From an uncultured Hymenobacter sp. (GTDB lineage: Bacteria > Bacteroidota > Bacteroidia > Cytophagales > Hymenobacteraceae), in assembly GCA_913778455.1 (NCBI GenBank), contig CAJYVK010000020.1, forward strand, positions 1 to 64,000: a stretch of DNA of 64,000 bases, written 5' to 3'. Each line of letters starts with the position of its first letter. Position 1 is the stretch's first letter. The notes below the pieces were generated by a model. It did no database searches and was not told the DNA's origin. It saw only the letters and a list, made by a program, of their open reading frames with translations. This document shows positions 16,760 to 25,453 of the stretch, one piece after another. A program made the position numbers and the translations under genes.

Positions 16760-17509
16760 ATGTCCGCGCCCGCGCCCGCCCTCTCACCCCAAGAACTTGA
16801 AAAACAGCAAGCCGCCGCCGCCGCCGTGCGCTGGGTGCGCGATGGCATGGTGCTGGGCCTGGGCACCGGCACTACCTCGGCCCACTTTATTCGGCAGCTC
16901 GGCGTCCGCGTGCAGGAGGGTCTCAAGGTGCAGGGTACCGCGACCTCGCTGGCCAGCGAGGCACTGGCCCGGGAGCTGGGCATTCCGCTGCTAGAGCCGC
17001 GCCGGGGCCTCACCTTCGACCTGGCCGTGGACGGAGCCGACGAGCTCGATGGGCAGCTCCGCCTCATCAAGGGCGGCGGCGGGGCGCTGCTGCGCGAGAA
17101 AACGATCGAAACGGCCTCGCGCTACCTGCTAGTCATCGCCGATTCGAGCAAGGTGGTACCGGTGCTGGGCCGCTTCCCGCTGCCGCTGGAGGTAGTGCCC
17201 TTCGCCCTGCCCTGGGTGCTCGACGCGGTAGAGGCCCTGGGCGGTGCGCCCGTACTGCGAATGCATAAGGACGACCCCACCAGCCCCGTGTACTCCGACC
17301 AGCGCAACTTCCTCGTCGATTGCCACTTCGGCCAGATTCCCGACGCCGAGGGGCTGGGCCGGCAGCTCAAAACCATTCCCGGCATCGTGGAGCACGGCCT
17401 GTTCATCGGGCTGGCCAAGGCGGCCGTGGTCATTCAGGGTGGCGTGGCGCAGGTGCTCAAGCCCGGCGAGGCCGCCCGCCCCGCTGCCGACTTTGCGGAG
17501 CTGCCGTAG
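16760..17509 (+). CDS. rpiA: Ribose-5-phosphate isomerase A
   Basis: Interconverts ribose 5-phosphate and ribulose 5-phosphate in the non-oxidative pentose phosphate pathway; cytoplasmic. 249 residues, the usual length or slightly longer. Family motifs are GLGTGTTS (33-40), the active-site DGADELD, and KGGGGALLREK. The ATG at 16760 gives a short N-terminal extension (SAPAPALSPQ) before the conserved core. The gnd-zwf-pgl operon lies on the other side of a repeat-rich gap in convergent orientation, so this small region holds four pentose-phosphate genes. Confidence 0.96.
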   Translation: MSAPAPALSPQELEKQQAAAAAVRWVRDGMVLGLGTGTTSAHFIRQLGVRVQEGLKVQGTATSLASEALARELGIPLLEPRRGLTFDLAVDGADELDGQLRLIKGGGGALLREKTIETASRYLLVIADSSKVVPVLGRFPLPLEVVPFALPWVLDAVEALGGAPVLRMHKDDPTSPVYSDQRNFLVDCHFGQIPDAEGLGRQLKTIPGIVEHGLFIGLAKAAVVIQGGVAQVLKPGEAARPAADFAELP

Positions 17510-17623
17510 GGTATAGCCTACAGCCAAGGTGGTGACGACGCGGGGCTGCGCCCCGTGCCGACTATTCGCGGGTCCCTGGTCCGCTACGGCCACCCCGCGT
17601 GATCTTTCGTTAATGTTCCGCGA

Positions 17624-17702
17624 TGTAACACCAAGCTCCAGCTTGGTGAATTGCTTTGGGAGCGTACCCTAACGCATCACCAAGCTGGAGCTTGGTGTTA
17701 CA
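17624..17702. repeat. Pair of inverted REP-like palindromes
   Basis: TGTAACACCAAGCTCCAGCTTGGTGA (two 13-base halves, 17624-17649) is repeated in perfect inverted orientation at 17677-17702. Each copy is itself nearly palindromic (ACCAAGCT-CC-AGCTTGGT). The arrangement resembles the paired REP/BIME elements found in many bacteria. It lies in the 290-bp gap between convergent rpiA and pgl. Confidence 0.8.
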
Positions 17703-17741
17703 TTGTTCAGTTGAGCCACACAAACGATTTAAAGTTGAAGC

Positions 17742-17778
17742 AAAAAGCCGGCTGCCCTTTAAGGGCAACCGGCTTTTC
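17742..17778. terminator. Bidirectional rho-independent terminator (rpiA/pgl)
   Basis: AAAAGCCGGCTGCCCTT ... AAGGGCAACCGGCTTTT forms a 17-bp stem with one mismatch, ending in A-rich and T-rich runs on both sides. It therefore suits termination of rpiA from the left and of the gnd-zwf-pgl operon from the right. Confidence 0.9.
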
Positions 17779-17798
17779 TTTGAAATAACCCAGGTAGC

Positions 17799-18539
17799 TT
17801 ATCGAGTCAGCGCCCGCGCGGCGGGCTCATCCAAAAACCAATCGACCTGCCCACCCGGCAGCTCGATGAGCTGGGCCGGGTACTGGTCTACGTCGCGGGG
17901 CAGCTCCAGTATCTGGTGCACGGCTTCGGCCTTGCCCTCGCCGTAGACGAGGAAGGCCACGGCCCGCGCCTGATTGATGAGCGGCGCGGTAAACGTGATG
18001 CGAAATACCTGCTGCTCGGGCAGCCATGCTTCTTTCACGCCCACCGTTTTATCGTGCAGCACGGGCGTGTGCGGGAAGAGCGAGGCCGTGTGGGCATTGT
18101 CGCCCAGACCCAGCAGCACGAGGTCGAAGCGGGCTTCCTGCTCCCCAAAGAATTCCTCCACGTCTACGCCGTACTGGGCGGCGGCTTCGGCGGGGGCCAG
18201 CTCGGTATCCACGGCAAATACCTGCCCGGGCTTGATGCTCAGCGGGTCGAAGAGGGCCTTCTTGGCCATCAGGTAGTTGCTGTCGGGCGAGGTGTGGGGC
18301 ACGTTGCGCTCGTCGCCGAAGAAAAAGTAAGCCTTGTCCCACGCTACCTGCTCGCGGTAGGCGGGCGAGGCCAGCAGCTCGTACAGCTTCTTGGGCGAGC
18401 TACCGCCCGAGAGCGCCACCGCGAAACGGCCCCGCGCCGCCACGGCCTGGCTGGCCTGGGTTACGAAGTAATCGGCCAGCGCCGTGAGCACCGCCTCGGC
18501 GGTGGGCGCTACGTGCAGGGTGAAGCTACTTTTTTCCAT
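17799..18539 (-). CDS. pgl: 6-phosphogluconolactonase
   Basis: Hydrolyses 6-phosphogluconolactone to 6-phosphogluconate, the second step of the oxidative pentose phosphate pathway. 246 residues from the ATG at 18539 (MEKSSFTLHVAPTAEAV); a start ten codons upstream lies deep in zwf and is unlikely. SOL/DevB-family motifs include VALSGGSSPKKLYELL, FFGDERNVPH, SPDSNYLMA and LVLLGLGDNAHTASLFP. The start codon overlaps the 3' end of zwf by 14 bases, indicating tight translational coupling as the third gene of gnd-zwf-pgl. Confidence 0.95.
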   Translation of the reverse strand: MEKSSFTLHVAPTAEAVLTALADYFVTQASQAVAARGRFAVALSGGSSPKKLYELLASPAYREQVAWDKAYFFFGDERNVPHTSPDSNYLMAKKALFDPLSIKPGQVFAVDTELAPAEAAAQYGVDVEEFFGEQEARFDLVLLGLGDNAHTASLFPHTPVLHDKTVGVKEAWLPEQQVFRITFTAPLINQARAVAFLVYGEGKAEAVHQILELPRDVDQYPAQLIELPGGQVDWFLDEPAARALTR

Positions 18540-20040
18540 TGAGCGGGAGGGTAAACCAGTGAAAGCCATCCTTGGCGATGAGCGCCTCGGCTACCTCCGG
18601 CCCCCAGGAGTCGGCCGAGTAGTTGGGGAAATTCTGACTGATGCGGTTTTGCCACGAGGTCAAGATGGGCATGACCAGATCCCAGGCTTCCTCGACTTGG
18701 TCGGCCCGCATGAAGAGCGTTTGGTCGCCCATCATCACGTCGAGCAGCAGGGTTTCGTAGGCCTCGGGGGCCTGCGCCTGGTACGTGCCCTTGTAGTCGA
18801 ATACCATGTCCACGGTGTTGAGCATCATGTCCACGCCGGGGCGCTTGGCCTGCACTTGCAGGCGAATACTCATCTCGGGCTGAATGCTGATAACCAAGCG
18901 GTTTTGGCGCATGGCATCGGCCGTTTCGGGCGGGAAGATGAAGTGCGGGACGTCCTTGAACTGGATGGTAATAACCGAGGCCGAGCGGTGCAGGCGCTTG
19001 CCCGTGCGCAGGTAAAACGGTACCCCCTGCCAGCGCCAGTTGTCCACGAAAAACTTCACGGCGGCGAAGGTCTCGGTGTTCGACTGCGGGTTGGCGTTGG
19101 GTTCCTCGCGGTAGCCGGGCACCTGCTCGCCTTCGATCCAGCCGCGGCCGTACTGCCCGCGCACCGCCTGCTCGCGCACGCTCTCGGGCGTGAAGCGGCG
19201 CATGGCGCGCAGCACGTCCACCTTGCGGTTGCGCACTTCCTCGGCCGAGAAGCTGATGGGCGGCTCCATCGCCACGATGCACAGCAATTGCAAGAGGTGG
19301 TTCTGAATCATGTCGCGCAGCGCCCCCGAGCCGTCGTAGTAGCCGGTGCGCTCGCCCACGCCCAGGTTTTCGGTCACCGAAATCTGCACGTGCTCGATGT
19401 GGTCGCGGTTCCAGAGCGGCTCCATGATGGCATTCGCGAAGCGGAAGGCCATGATGTTCTGCACCGTCTCCTTGCCCAGGTAGTGGTCGATGCGGTAAAT
19501 CTGCTTTTCCTGGAAGATGCGCCCCAGCAGCGCGTTCAGCTCCTTGGCCGAGTTGAGGTCGTGGCCGAAGGGCTTCTCGATAACGATGCGCGTGCGCTCG
19601 GGGTCTTCGGTGAGGCCGGCCTTGGCCAGGTTCTCGGCGATGATGGGGAAGAAATTGGGGGCTACTGCCAGGTAGTAGATGACGTTGGCGGGCGTCTTCC
19701 ATTCCTTCTCGTAGCCCTTGATGAGCTTGGCAAAGTCGCGGTAGGTGTCGGCGTTCTGCACGTCGGCGGCCTGGTAGCGAATGTGCGGGCCAAAGCCCTG
19801 CCATTTATCATCCGCCACCTTGCCGGTGCGCGAAAACTCGTTGATGTCGGCCAGCATCCGGCCCTGAAACTCCTCGTCGCTGAGCTTGGTGCGGCCGGTG
19901 CCGATGAGGGCAAACTGCTCGGGCATCCAGCCTTCGAGGTAGAGGTTGTAGAGGGCCGGGGCCAGCTTGCGGGCGTTGAGGTCGCCGGTGCCGCCGAAGA
20001 TGACGAAGACCGTCGGCTGGGATTTGAGGGCAGCGTTCAT
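18526..20040 (-). CDS. zwf: Glucose-6-phosphate 1-dehydrogenase
   Basis: Oxidises glucose 6-phosphate to 6-phosphogluconolactone, making NADPH; first enzyme of the oxidative pentose phosphate pathway. 504 residues, normal length. Nucleotide-binding motif FGGTGDLNARKL (15-26) and active-site motif RIDHYLGKE (183-191) are intact, along with EKPFGHDL. The start codon immediately follows the gnd stop codon (TAGATG), and the 3' end overlaps pgl, so all three are one operon and probably produced in balanced amounts. Confidence 0.97.
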   Translation of the reverse strand: MNAALKSQPTVFVIFGGTGDLNARKLAPALYNLYLEGWMPEQFALIGTGRTKLSDEEFQGRMLADINEFSRTGKVADDKWQGFGPHIRYQAADVQNADTYRDFAKLIKGYEKEWKTPANVIYYLAVAPNFFPIIAENLAKAGLTEDPERTRIVIEKPFGHDLNSAKELNALLGRIFQEKQIYRIDHYLGKETVQNIMAFRFANAIMEPLWNRDHIEHVQISVTENLGVGERTGYYDGSGALRDMIQNHLLQLLCIVAMEPPISFSAEEVRNRKVDVLRAMRRFTPESVREQAVRGQYGRGWIEGEQVPGYREEPNANPQSNTETFAAVKFFVDNWRWQGVPFYLRTGKRLHRSASVITIQFKDVPHFIFPPETADAMRQNRLVISIQPEMSIRLQVQAKRPGVDMMLNTVDMVFDYKGTYQAQAPEAYETLLLDVMMGDQTLFMRADQVEEAWDLVMPILTSWQNRISQNFPNYSADSWGPEVAEALIAKDGFHWFTLPLNGKK

Positions 20041-21567
20041 CTAGGCTTGGGTGGTAGTGGGCTCTTGGTTCGACTGCTTGCCGCCGGGCGTGGGCGGCGT
20101 GGCGGGCGCTTCGTTGGCGGCCGGGCCGGCCGGGGCCTCGGGCTTGCTGCGCAGGCCGGTCCACTGAGTATGGAATACGCCTTCCTTGCCAATCAGCTCG
20201 TAGGTGTGGGCGCCGAAGTAATCGCGCTGGGCCTGAATGAGGTTGGAGGGCAGGCGGCCCGTGCGGAAGGCGTCGAAGTAGCCCAGCGCTGAAGTGTAGG
20301 CCGGCACCGGCAGGCCCGCCAGCAGGGCGGCCGAGGCGATGGCGCGGGCGCCGCCGGCGCTGCCTTGCACCAGCTTCTGCACGTTGGCGTCGAGCAGCAG
20401 GTGGGCCAGCTTGTTGTCGCCATCGAAGGCGTTGAAGATGTCGTTCAGGAATGTGGAGCGGATGATGCAGCCCCCGCGCCAGATTTTGGCGATGGTCGCC
20501 AGCTGCAAGTCGTACTTAAACTCGTCCGAGGCGCGGGCCAGCATGTGCATGCCCTGCGCATAGGTGATAACCATACTGAAGTAGAAGGCTTCCTCCAATT
20601 GCTTGAGCAGCTCTTCCTTGTCGCCGGCCAGCGGGCCCGCTACGCCGTACTGCTGGGCCAGCTGCTCGCGCAGGGCCTTGTACTTCGACAAGTCGCGCAT
20701 CGACACGGCCGAGTCTACGGTCGGAATGGGGGCTTGCAGGTCCATTGCCACCTGCGAGGTCCACTTGCCGGTGCCCTTGGCCCGGGCCTCGTCCTTGATG
20801 TCGTCGAGCAGCAGGTGGTCGCTATCGGGGTTTTTAAAGGCGAAGATGTCCTTGGTAATGTCGAGCAGGAAGGACTGCAAGCGGCCCTCGTTCCACTTCG
20901 TAAATACCTGGCCGATGGCCGCGTTGTCGAGGCCCAGCCCGGTTTTGAGCACGCCGTAAGTTTCGGCAATCAGCTCCATGAGGCCGTACTCGATGCCGTT
21001 GTGCACCATTTTCACGAAGTGGCCGGCGGCCCCCGGTCCCATCCAGGCCACGCAGGGCGTGCCGTCGGCCTTAGCCGCAATGGCTTCGAACACCGGTTGC
21101 ATCACTTTGTAGGCTTCGCGGTCGCCGCCGGGCATCATGCTGGGGCCGAAGCGGGCGCCTTCCTCGCCGCCGCTCACGCCCATGCCGAAGAAGTGCAGGC
21201 CCTTCGCGTCCAGCTCCTTGTCGCGGCGCTCGGTGTCGAGGTAGTAGGAGTTGCCGCCATCGATGAGAATGTCGCCGGGGCTGAGCAGCGGCGTCATGTC
21301 GGCAATTACGCTGTCCACGATGGCCCCGGCGGGCACCAGCATCATGATGGCGCGGGGCGTTTTAATGCTTTTTACGAAGGCGGCTGCGTCGGTGAAGCCT
21401 TTCACGGGCTTTCCCTGGCCTTCCTGGCCCAGCAGGTCCACTTGCTTTTGATTTTTGTCGTAGCCGGCCACGGCAAAGCCGTGGTCAGCCATGTTCAGCA
21501 GCAGGTTGCGGCCCATCGTGCCGAGGCCAATCATGCCGAATGCGTAGTCCGTGGGGGTGTCGCTCAT
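20041..21567 (-). CDS. gnd: 6-phosphogluconate dehydrogenase, decarboxylating
   Basis: Oxidatively decarboxylates 6-phosphogluconate to ribulose 5-phosphate with NADP. 508 residues. Rossmann motif MIGLGTMGRNL (12-22); 6-phosphogluconate-binding signature around GMGVSGGEEGARFGPS, and KMVHNGIEYG. The last about 35 residues are Pro/Ala/Thr rich (PAGPAANEAPATPPTP) and go beyond the usual end, probably a disordered tail. First gene of the gnd-zwf-pgl operon. A minus-strand TTCCTTTG near 21593 could be a -7 element but deviates from consensus. Confidence 0.96.
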   Translation of the reverse strand: MSDTPTDYAFGMIGLGTMGRNLLLNMADHGFAVAGYDKNQKQVDLLGQEGQGKPVKGFTDAAAFVKSIKTPRAIMMLVPAGAIVDSVIADMTPLLSPGDILIDGGNSYYLDTERRDKELDAKGLHFFGMGVSGGEEGARFGPSMMPGGDREAYKVMQPVFEAIAAKADGTPCVAWMGPGAAGHFVKMVHNGIEYGLMELIAETYGVLKTGLGLDNAAIGQVFTKWNEGRLQSFLLDITKDIFAFKNPDSDHLLLDDIKDEARAKGTGKWTSQVAMDLQAPIPTVDSAVSMRDLSKYKALREQLAQQYGVAGPLAGDKEELLKQLEEAFYFSMVITYAQGMHMLARASDEFKYDLQLATIAKIWRGGCIIRSTFLNDIFNAFDGDNKLAHLLLDANVQKLVQGSAGGARAIASAALLAGLPVPAYTSALGYFDAFRTGRLPSNLIQAQRDYFGAHTYELIGKEGVFHTQWTGLRSKPEAPAGPAANEAPATPPTPGGKQSNQEPTTTQA

Positions 21568-21704
21568 TGTGCGAAAGAAAAGGTGTGAGTGCGCAAAGGA
21601 AGGCTATACGCGGAAAAGACCGCCGGGCTGCCTTGGTAGCAGGTCCGGCCAGCCAGTGGTAGCCCGATTAGCGTAAGCGCAACGCACCTTCTCAGGTTTG
21701 AAAA

Positions 21705-22148
21705 ATGCTCGCCCTCAACCCAATTATTTGCGGACTGCTGGCCTTGGCAGCGGGGTCGTCTACGGTCACCCCGCCCGCCGTGCCGCCCGGCCTAGCCGCA
21801 GTACTACGTGCCGCTCGCTGGCAGCACCGGGTACTGCTCATCGGCGCACCCACGGCCAGTCAAGCCGATTTTCAGCACCAGAAGAAATTATTGGCCGCCG
21901 AGGCCAACGGACTGGCCGAGCGTGATTTTAAAGTCATTGACGTGCCCTACGACCAGCTCACGCCCGCCGACCGCCAGTACTGGACGCAGCAGCTCGGCCA
22001 GCCAGTAACCGGCTTTCGCGTCGTGCTCATCGGCAAAGACGGCGGCATTAAACGCACCGAAACCCAGCCGCTGGCCCCGGTCAGCCTCTTCGGCACCGTC
22101 GATAAAATGCCCATGCGCCGCCGGGAAATGCAAAGTAGGAAGGAGTAA
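21705..22148 (+). CDS. DUF4174 family protein
   Basis: 147 residues with a short N-terminal hydrophobic stretch (LNPIICGLLALAAGSS) that may be a signal peptide. The domain runs from about WQHRVLLIGAP to VDKMPMRRREM; the closing MPMRRRE is typical of DUF4174, a thioredoxin-fold-like family without known activity. No CxxC is present, so it is not a redox thioredoxin. It stands alone between the divergent gnd operon and the dusB gene. Function unknown. Confidence 0.75.
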   Translation: MLALNPIICGLLALAAGSSTVTPPAVPPGLAAVLRAARWQHRVLLIGAPTASQADFQHQKKLLAAEANGLAERDFKVIDVPYDQLTPADRQYWTQQLGQPVTGFRVVLIGKDGGIKRTETQPLAPVSLFGTVDKMPMRRREMQSRKE

Positions 22149-22158
22149 AAGTCAAAGC

Positions 22159-22265
22159 ACCCAAAAACGTCCGTCATGCTGCGCTTGCGGAAGCATCTCT
22201 ACCGCACCGTTGGGTGAAGTGGGCGAGATGCTTCGGCAAGCGCAGCATGACGGACGTTTTTGGGT
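22159..22265. repeat. Imperfect palindrome of about 41-bp arms
   Basis: ACCCAAAAACGTCCGTCATG... on the left and its near-exact complement ...CATGACGGACGTTTTTGGGT on the right, continuing inward through GCTGCGCTTGC and GAAGCATCTC with one small bulge. It lies between convergent DUF4174 and dusB. It may terminate transcription both ways, but its length and lack of a GC-clamp/T-run layout suggest a dispersed palindromic element. Confidence 0.8.
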
Positions 22266-22302
22266 TACTTATGCTACCCTTTGGTAGTGGTAGTAAAGGT
22301 GG

Positions 22303-23292
22303 CTAGCCCACCAGCACGGCGTCACTCGCCGCAATCTCCTCTAAAATCGCGTACACCTGCTCGCCGTTCTCGGCATCGACCAGGCGGGTGCGCCACTGCT
22401 TGGCTCCTTCCAGACCCCGGAAATAGTGCGCGTAGTGGCGGCGCATCTCGAAGATGCCGGCCTTGGGTCCCTTCCACTCCAGGCTTTTGTCGAAGTGCAT
22501 CTTGCACATGACAATGCGCTCTTCCAGCGTGGGTGGGGCCAGCCGCTGGCCGGTCGCCACGAAGTGCTTCACCTCGCGGAAAATCCAGGGGTAGCCGATG
22601 GCCGCGCGGCCGATCATCACGCCGTCCACGCCGTAGCGAGTTTTGTATTCGAGCGCCTTTTCGGGCGAGTCAATGTCGCCGTTGCCGAAAATCGGGATCT
22701 TGATGCGCGGGTTCTCCTTGATTTTAGCGATGAGCCGCCAGTCGGCCTCGCCCTTGTAGAGCTGCACGCGGGTGCGGCCGTGCACCGTCAGCGCCTCGAT
22801 GCCCACGTCTTGCAGGCGCTCGGCCACTTCCTCCACGTTGAGCGTGTCGTTGTCCCAGCCCAGGCGGGTTTTCACGGTTACGGGCAGGGGCGTGTTTTTA
22901 ACCACGGCGGCGGTCATGGCCACCATCTTGGGGATGTCGCGCAGCAGGGCCGCGCCCGCGCCGCGCAGGGCCACCTGCTTCACCGGGCAGCCGTAGTTAA
23001 TATCGATAAGGTCGGGGCCAGCCTCGGTGCTGATGGCCGCGCACTCACCCATCGTCTCCACGTCAGAGCCGAAGAGCTGAATGCCGATGGGCCGCTCGTA
23101 GTCGAATACGTCCAGCTTCTGCCGGCTTTTGGCGGCGGCGCGGATGAGTCCTTCCGAGGAAATAAACTCGGTGTACATCAGGTCGGCCCCGTTGGCCTTG
23201 CACACGGCCCGGAAGGGCGGGTCGCTCACGTCCTCCATCGGGGCGAGCAGCAAGGGGAAATCGGGAAGCTGGATGTTGCGAATATTGACCAC
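22303..23292 (-). CDS. dusB: tRNA-dihydrouridine synthase (DusB type)
   Basis: Flavoenzyme that reduces uridines to dihydrouridine in tRNA. 329 residues. Motifs: LLLAPMEDVSDPPFR (14-28), INYGCPV with catalytic Cys102, KTRLGW, VHGRTR and NGDIDSPE, and IGRAAIGYPWIF. The start is a GTG (23290-23292) inside the repeat copy at 23287-23324; no ATG is available before the conserved core, so the repeat supplies the initiation codon. The stop lies next to the palindromic element downstream. Confidence 0.93.
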   Translation of the reverse strand: MVNIRNIQLPDFPLLLAPMEDVSDPPFRAVCKANGADLMYTEFISSEGLIRAAAKSRQKLDVFDYERPIGIQLFGSDVETMGECAAISTEAGPDLIDINYGCPVKQVALRGAGAALLRDIPKMVAMTAAVVKNTPLPVTVKTRLGWDNDTLNVEEVAERLQDVGIEALTVHGRTRVQLYKGEADWRLIAKIKENPRIKIPIFGNGDIDSPEKALEYKTRYGVDGVMIGRAAIGYPWIFREVKHFVATGQRLAPPTLEERIVMCKMHFDKSLEWKGPKAGIFEMRRHYAHYFRGLEGAKQWRTRLVDAENGEQVYAILEEIAASDAVLVG

Positions 23293-23324
23293 AGATTTAA
23301 CGGATTTAACGGATTGAAACGGAT
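23287..23324 (+). repeat. Dispersed GATTTAACGG repeat, solitary copy A
   Basis: GACCACAGATTTAACGGATT followed by TAACGGATTGAAACGGAT. It is a partial copy of the dispersed repeat without the CGGGGATACGCCCGCC part. Its GACC end overlaps the dusB start codon. No inverted partner is found in the dusB/CPBP gap. Confidence 0.85.
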
Positions 23325-23464
23325 GCTAGCGTAGGGGGCGCGTCGGGGTGGCGCGGGTGTTTTTGGCGTGGCGGAGCACTCGTTGAGCGCGAAGGCAAAG
23401 CCAGCGTGCTACTCAGCCAGAATTTATTGCGCAAATTTACACCCCCTTGAACACCCCTGACCTT

Positions 23465-24436
23465 ATGAATGGTTTATCGCCCCGCTCCGTGCACCCCGCC
23501 GCGCAGCTGCTAATGCTGCTGGGGCTGGCCGTGGCGGGGCTGTGCCTGGCTAGCCTGGTGGCCGTCGTGCTGGCTACTGTTGTTTATGGCTTGTCGTTGG
23601 AGCAGTTCGGCAAGCTGGCAGCCTCGCCCCAGCGTATGCCGCAGGGCTGGAGCGTGCTAATGCTCTACCAAGGCCTGTCGCTGGCGGGCGTGGGGGCGGG
23701 GGCGTTGGTGGTGCCGCGCCTGGTAGGGCAATCGGTAGCCAGCTATTTCGCCCCGCGCCGGCTAGGAGCCGGGTGGTGGCTGGGCGCCGCCGGGCTGGTT
23801 ATTCTCTGCTCGGTGCCGTTTTTATCGGCGCTGGTGTCGTGGAATGCCAGCGCCCATTTCCCTGGCGTGCTGCACGGTTTCGAGCAGTGGGCGCGGGGCA
23901 AGGAAGACCAAGCCGCCGAGCTCACGAAGTTTCTTACGAATTTTAATTCGCCCGGCCGCCTGCTGGTGGGGTTGGTCGTTATCGCCGTCGTGCCCGCCGT
24001 GGCCGAGGAGCTGGTGTTTCGGGGCGGGGTGCAGCGCTGCCTGGTGCAGTGGTTCGGCTCGCGGCACGTGGGCGTGTGGCTGGCGGCGGCCATCTTTTCG
24101 GCGATTCACGTGCAGTTCTTCGGGTTCGTGCCGCGCTTCGTGCTGGGGCTGGTACTGGGCTACCTCTACGAGTGGAGTGGCAACATCCTGGTGCCGATGG
24201 CCGCCCACTTCACCCAGAACGCCTCGCAGCTCATTTTGCTCTACCTGGCGCAAGGCAAGCACCTGCCCAACTCCTTCGACCCCGATGCTACGCAACCTTT
24301 GCCCTGGGCTACCGTCCTGGCATCGGCCGCGCTCACGGCGGGGCTGCTCTACTGGCTGCATCAGCGCTGGGAGGCCCACCGCCCCGCCGCCCCGACCCTC
24401 GACCCCGCCCCGTCCAGTGCGCGGGTATTACCCTAG
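23465..24436 (+). CDS. CPBP intramembrane glutamic endopeptidase
   Basis: 323 residues from the ATG at 23465; a TTG at 23447 would add six residues. Multi-span membrane protein with the CAAX-protease/bacteriocin-processing (Abi) signature: AVAEELVFRGG (Glu181, Glu182, Arg186), then FSAIHVQFFGFVPRFVLGLVLGY with its His, and the final PMAAHFTQNA motif. Probably an inner-membrane protease; substrates are unknown. The following cdsA starts 28 bp later on the same strand, so they may be co-transcribed. Confidence 0.9.
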   Translation: MNGLSPRSVHPAAQLLMLLGLAVAGLCLASLVAVVLATVVYGLSLEQFGKLAASPQRMPQGWSVLMLYQGLSLAGVGAGALVVPRLVGQSVASYFAPRRLGAGWWLGAAGLVILCSVPFLSALVSWNASAHFPGVLHGFEQWARGKEDQAAELTKFLTNFNSPGRLLVGLVVIAVVPAVAEELVFRGGVQRCLVQWFGSRHVGVWLAAAIFSAIHVQFFGFVPRFVLGLVLGYLYEWSGNILVPMAAHFTQNASQLILLYLAQGKHLPNSFDPDATQPLPWATVLASAALTAGLLYWLHQRWEAHRPAAPTLDPAPSSARVLP

Positions 24437-24463
24437 CTTTTTCACGCCCTAGCCCTGCCCGAT

Positions 24464-25453
24464 TTGAACCCTGCCGCTACCCCTGCCCCCGACTCCGAAG
24501 ACAAGCCTAAAGGACCCAGCAACCTGCGCCTGCGCGTGATATGGGGGGCGCTGGCGGCGGTGTTACTCGTGGGCTGCACGTTTGGCGGGCCTATTCCGTT
24601 CGCCTTATTCTTTGCGGCGGTGCAGGCGGTGATTTTGAAAGAGTTTTATCGCATTATGCGGGCCAGCGGGGTCAAGCCGGCGTTCTGGCTGGGGATTGTG
24701 GTAGGACTTCTTATCTTCTTTGCCATCAATTTCGCGACGGGATATATCGCTTACGCAAAGCAGTTTGGCTGGCCTACTAGCTGGACCATCTACCCACCAT
24801 TAACGGCAACGCCGCAAGCAACGGAAAGTCGCGGTCCCGGCGGGTGGCTGGGCCTAGATCACTTAGTAATTTCAGCACAGGTATGGCTGGGTGGGGCTCT
24901 AGTACTGCTGGTGCTGCTAATGCTGCGCGAGATACTGCTGTGGCCCAACAATGGCCAGCCCGCGAACAATATTGGCGCTACCATCACGGGCTTGCTCTAC
25001 GTTAGCTTGCCAATGGCCCTGCTGAGCGTCATCGCCTACGGCTCGGGCCACTTCGAGCCCGGCCGGGTATTCTGCCTCATCTTCTTCGTGTGGGCGGCCG
25101 ACACCGGGGCCTACTTCGCCGGCAAAAACTTTGGCAAGCACAAGCTGGCCCCCAGTATCTCACCCGGCAAAACCTGGGAGGGCTGGGCTGGGGGCGCGGC
25201 GCTTACGCTGCTGGTGGGCTGGGCCGCTGGTTACTTCCTGCCCGATATTCCGCTGAGCCATCGGCTGGTGGCGGCCGGCGTAGTGGCGGTATTCGGCCCG
25301 CTCGGCGACTTGGCCGAGTCGATGCTCAAGCGTAGCGCGGGCGTGAAGGACTCGGGTACCTTCCTGCCCGGGCACGGCGGCTTGCTCGACCGCTTCGACG
25401 CCTTCCTGCTGGTGCTGCCGGTGCTGGCGCTGCTGCAAGCCCTGTTGGGCTAG
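24464..25453 (+). CDS. cdsA: Phosphatidate cytidylyltransferase
   Basis: Makes CDP-diacylglycerol from phosphatidate and CTP, the entry point to phospholipid synthesis; inner membrane. 329 residues from a TTG start at 24464, with about eight hydrophobic helices. The family signature is complete near the C-terminus: SMLKRSAGVKDSG followed by PGHGGLLDRFDA. The N-terminal about 20 residues (DSEDKPKGPSN) are polar. psd, which acts later in the same pathway, lies 1.8 kb downstream with gdhA between them. Confidence 0.93.
   Translation: MNPAATPAPDSEDKPKGPSNLRLRVIWGALAAVLLVGCTFGGPIPFALFFAAVQAVILKEFYRIMRASGVKPAFWLGIVVGLLIFFAINFATGYIAYAKQFGWPTSWTIYPPLTATPQATESRGPGGWLGLDHLVISAQVWLGGALVLLVLLMLREILLWPNNGQPANNIGATITGLLYVSLPMALLSVIAYGSGHFEPGRVFCLIFFVWAADTGAYFAGKNFGKHKLAPSISPGKTWEGWAGGAALTLLVGWAAGYFLPDIPLSHRLVAAGVVAVFGPLGDLAESMLKRSAGVKDSGTFLPGHGGLLDRFDAFLLVLPVLALLQALLG

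Noticed and set aside
18484..20292. 602-residue open frame on the plus strand
   Set aside because: It runs antisense to zwf and pgl, which have intact motifs. The sequence is His/Leu/Val rich as expected of a GC-rich shadow frame, with no recognisable domain.
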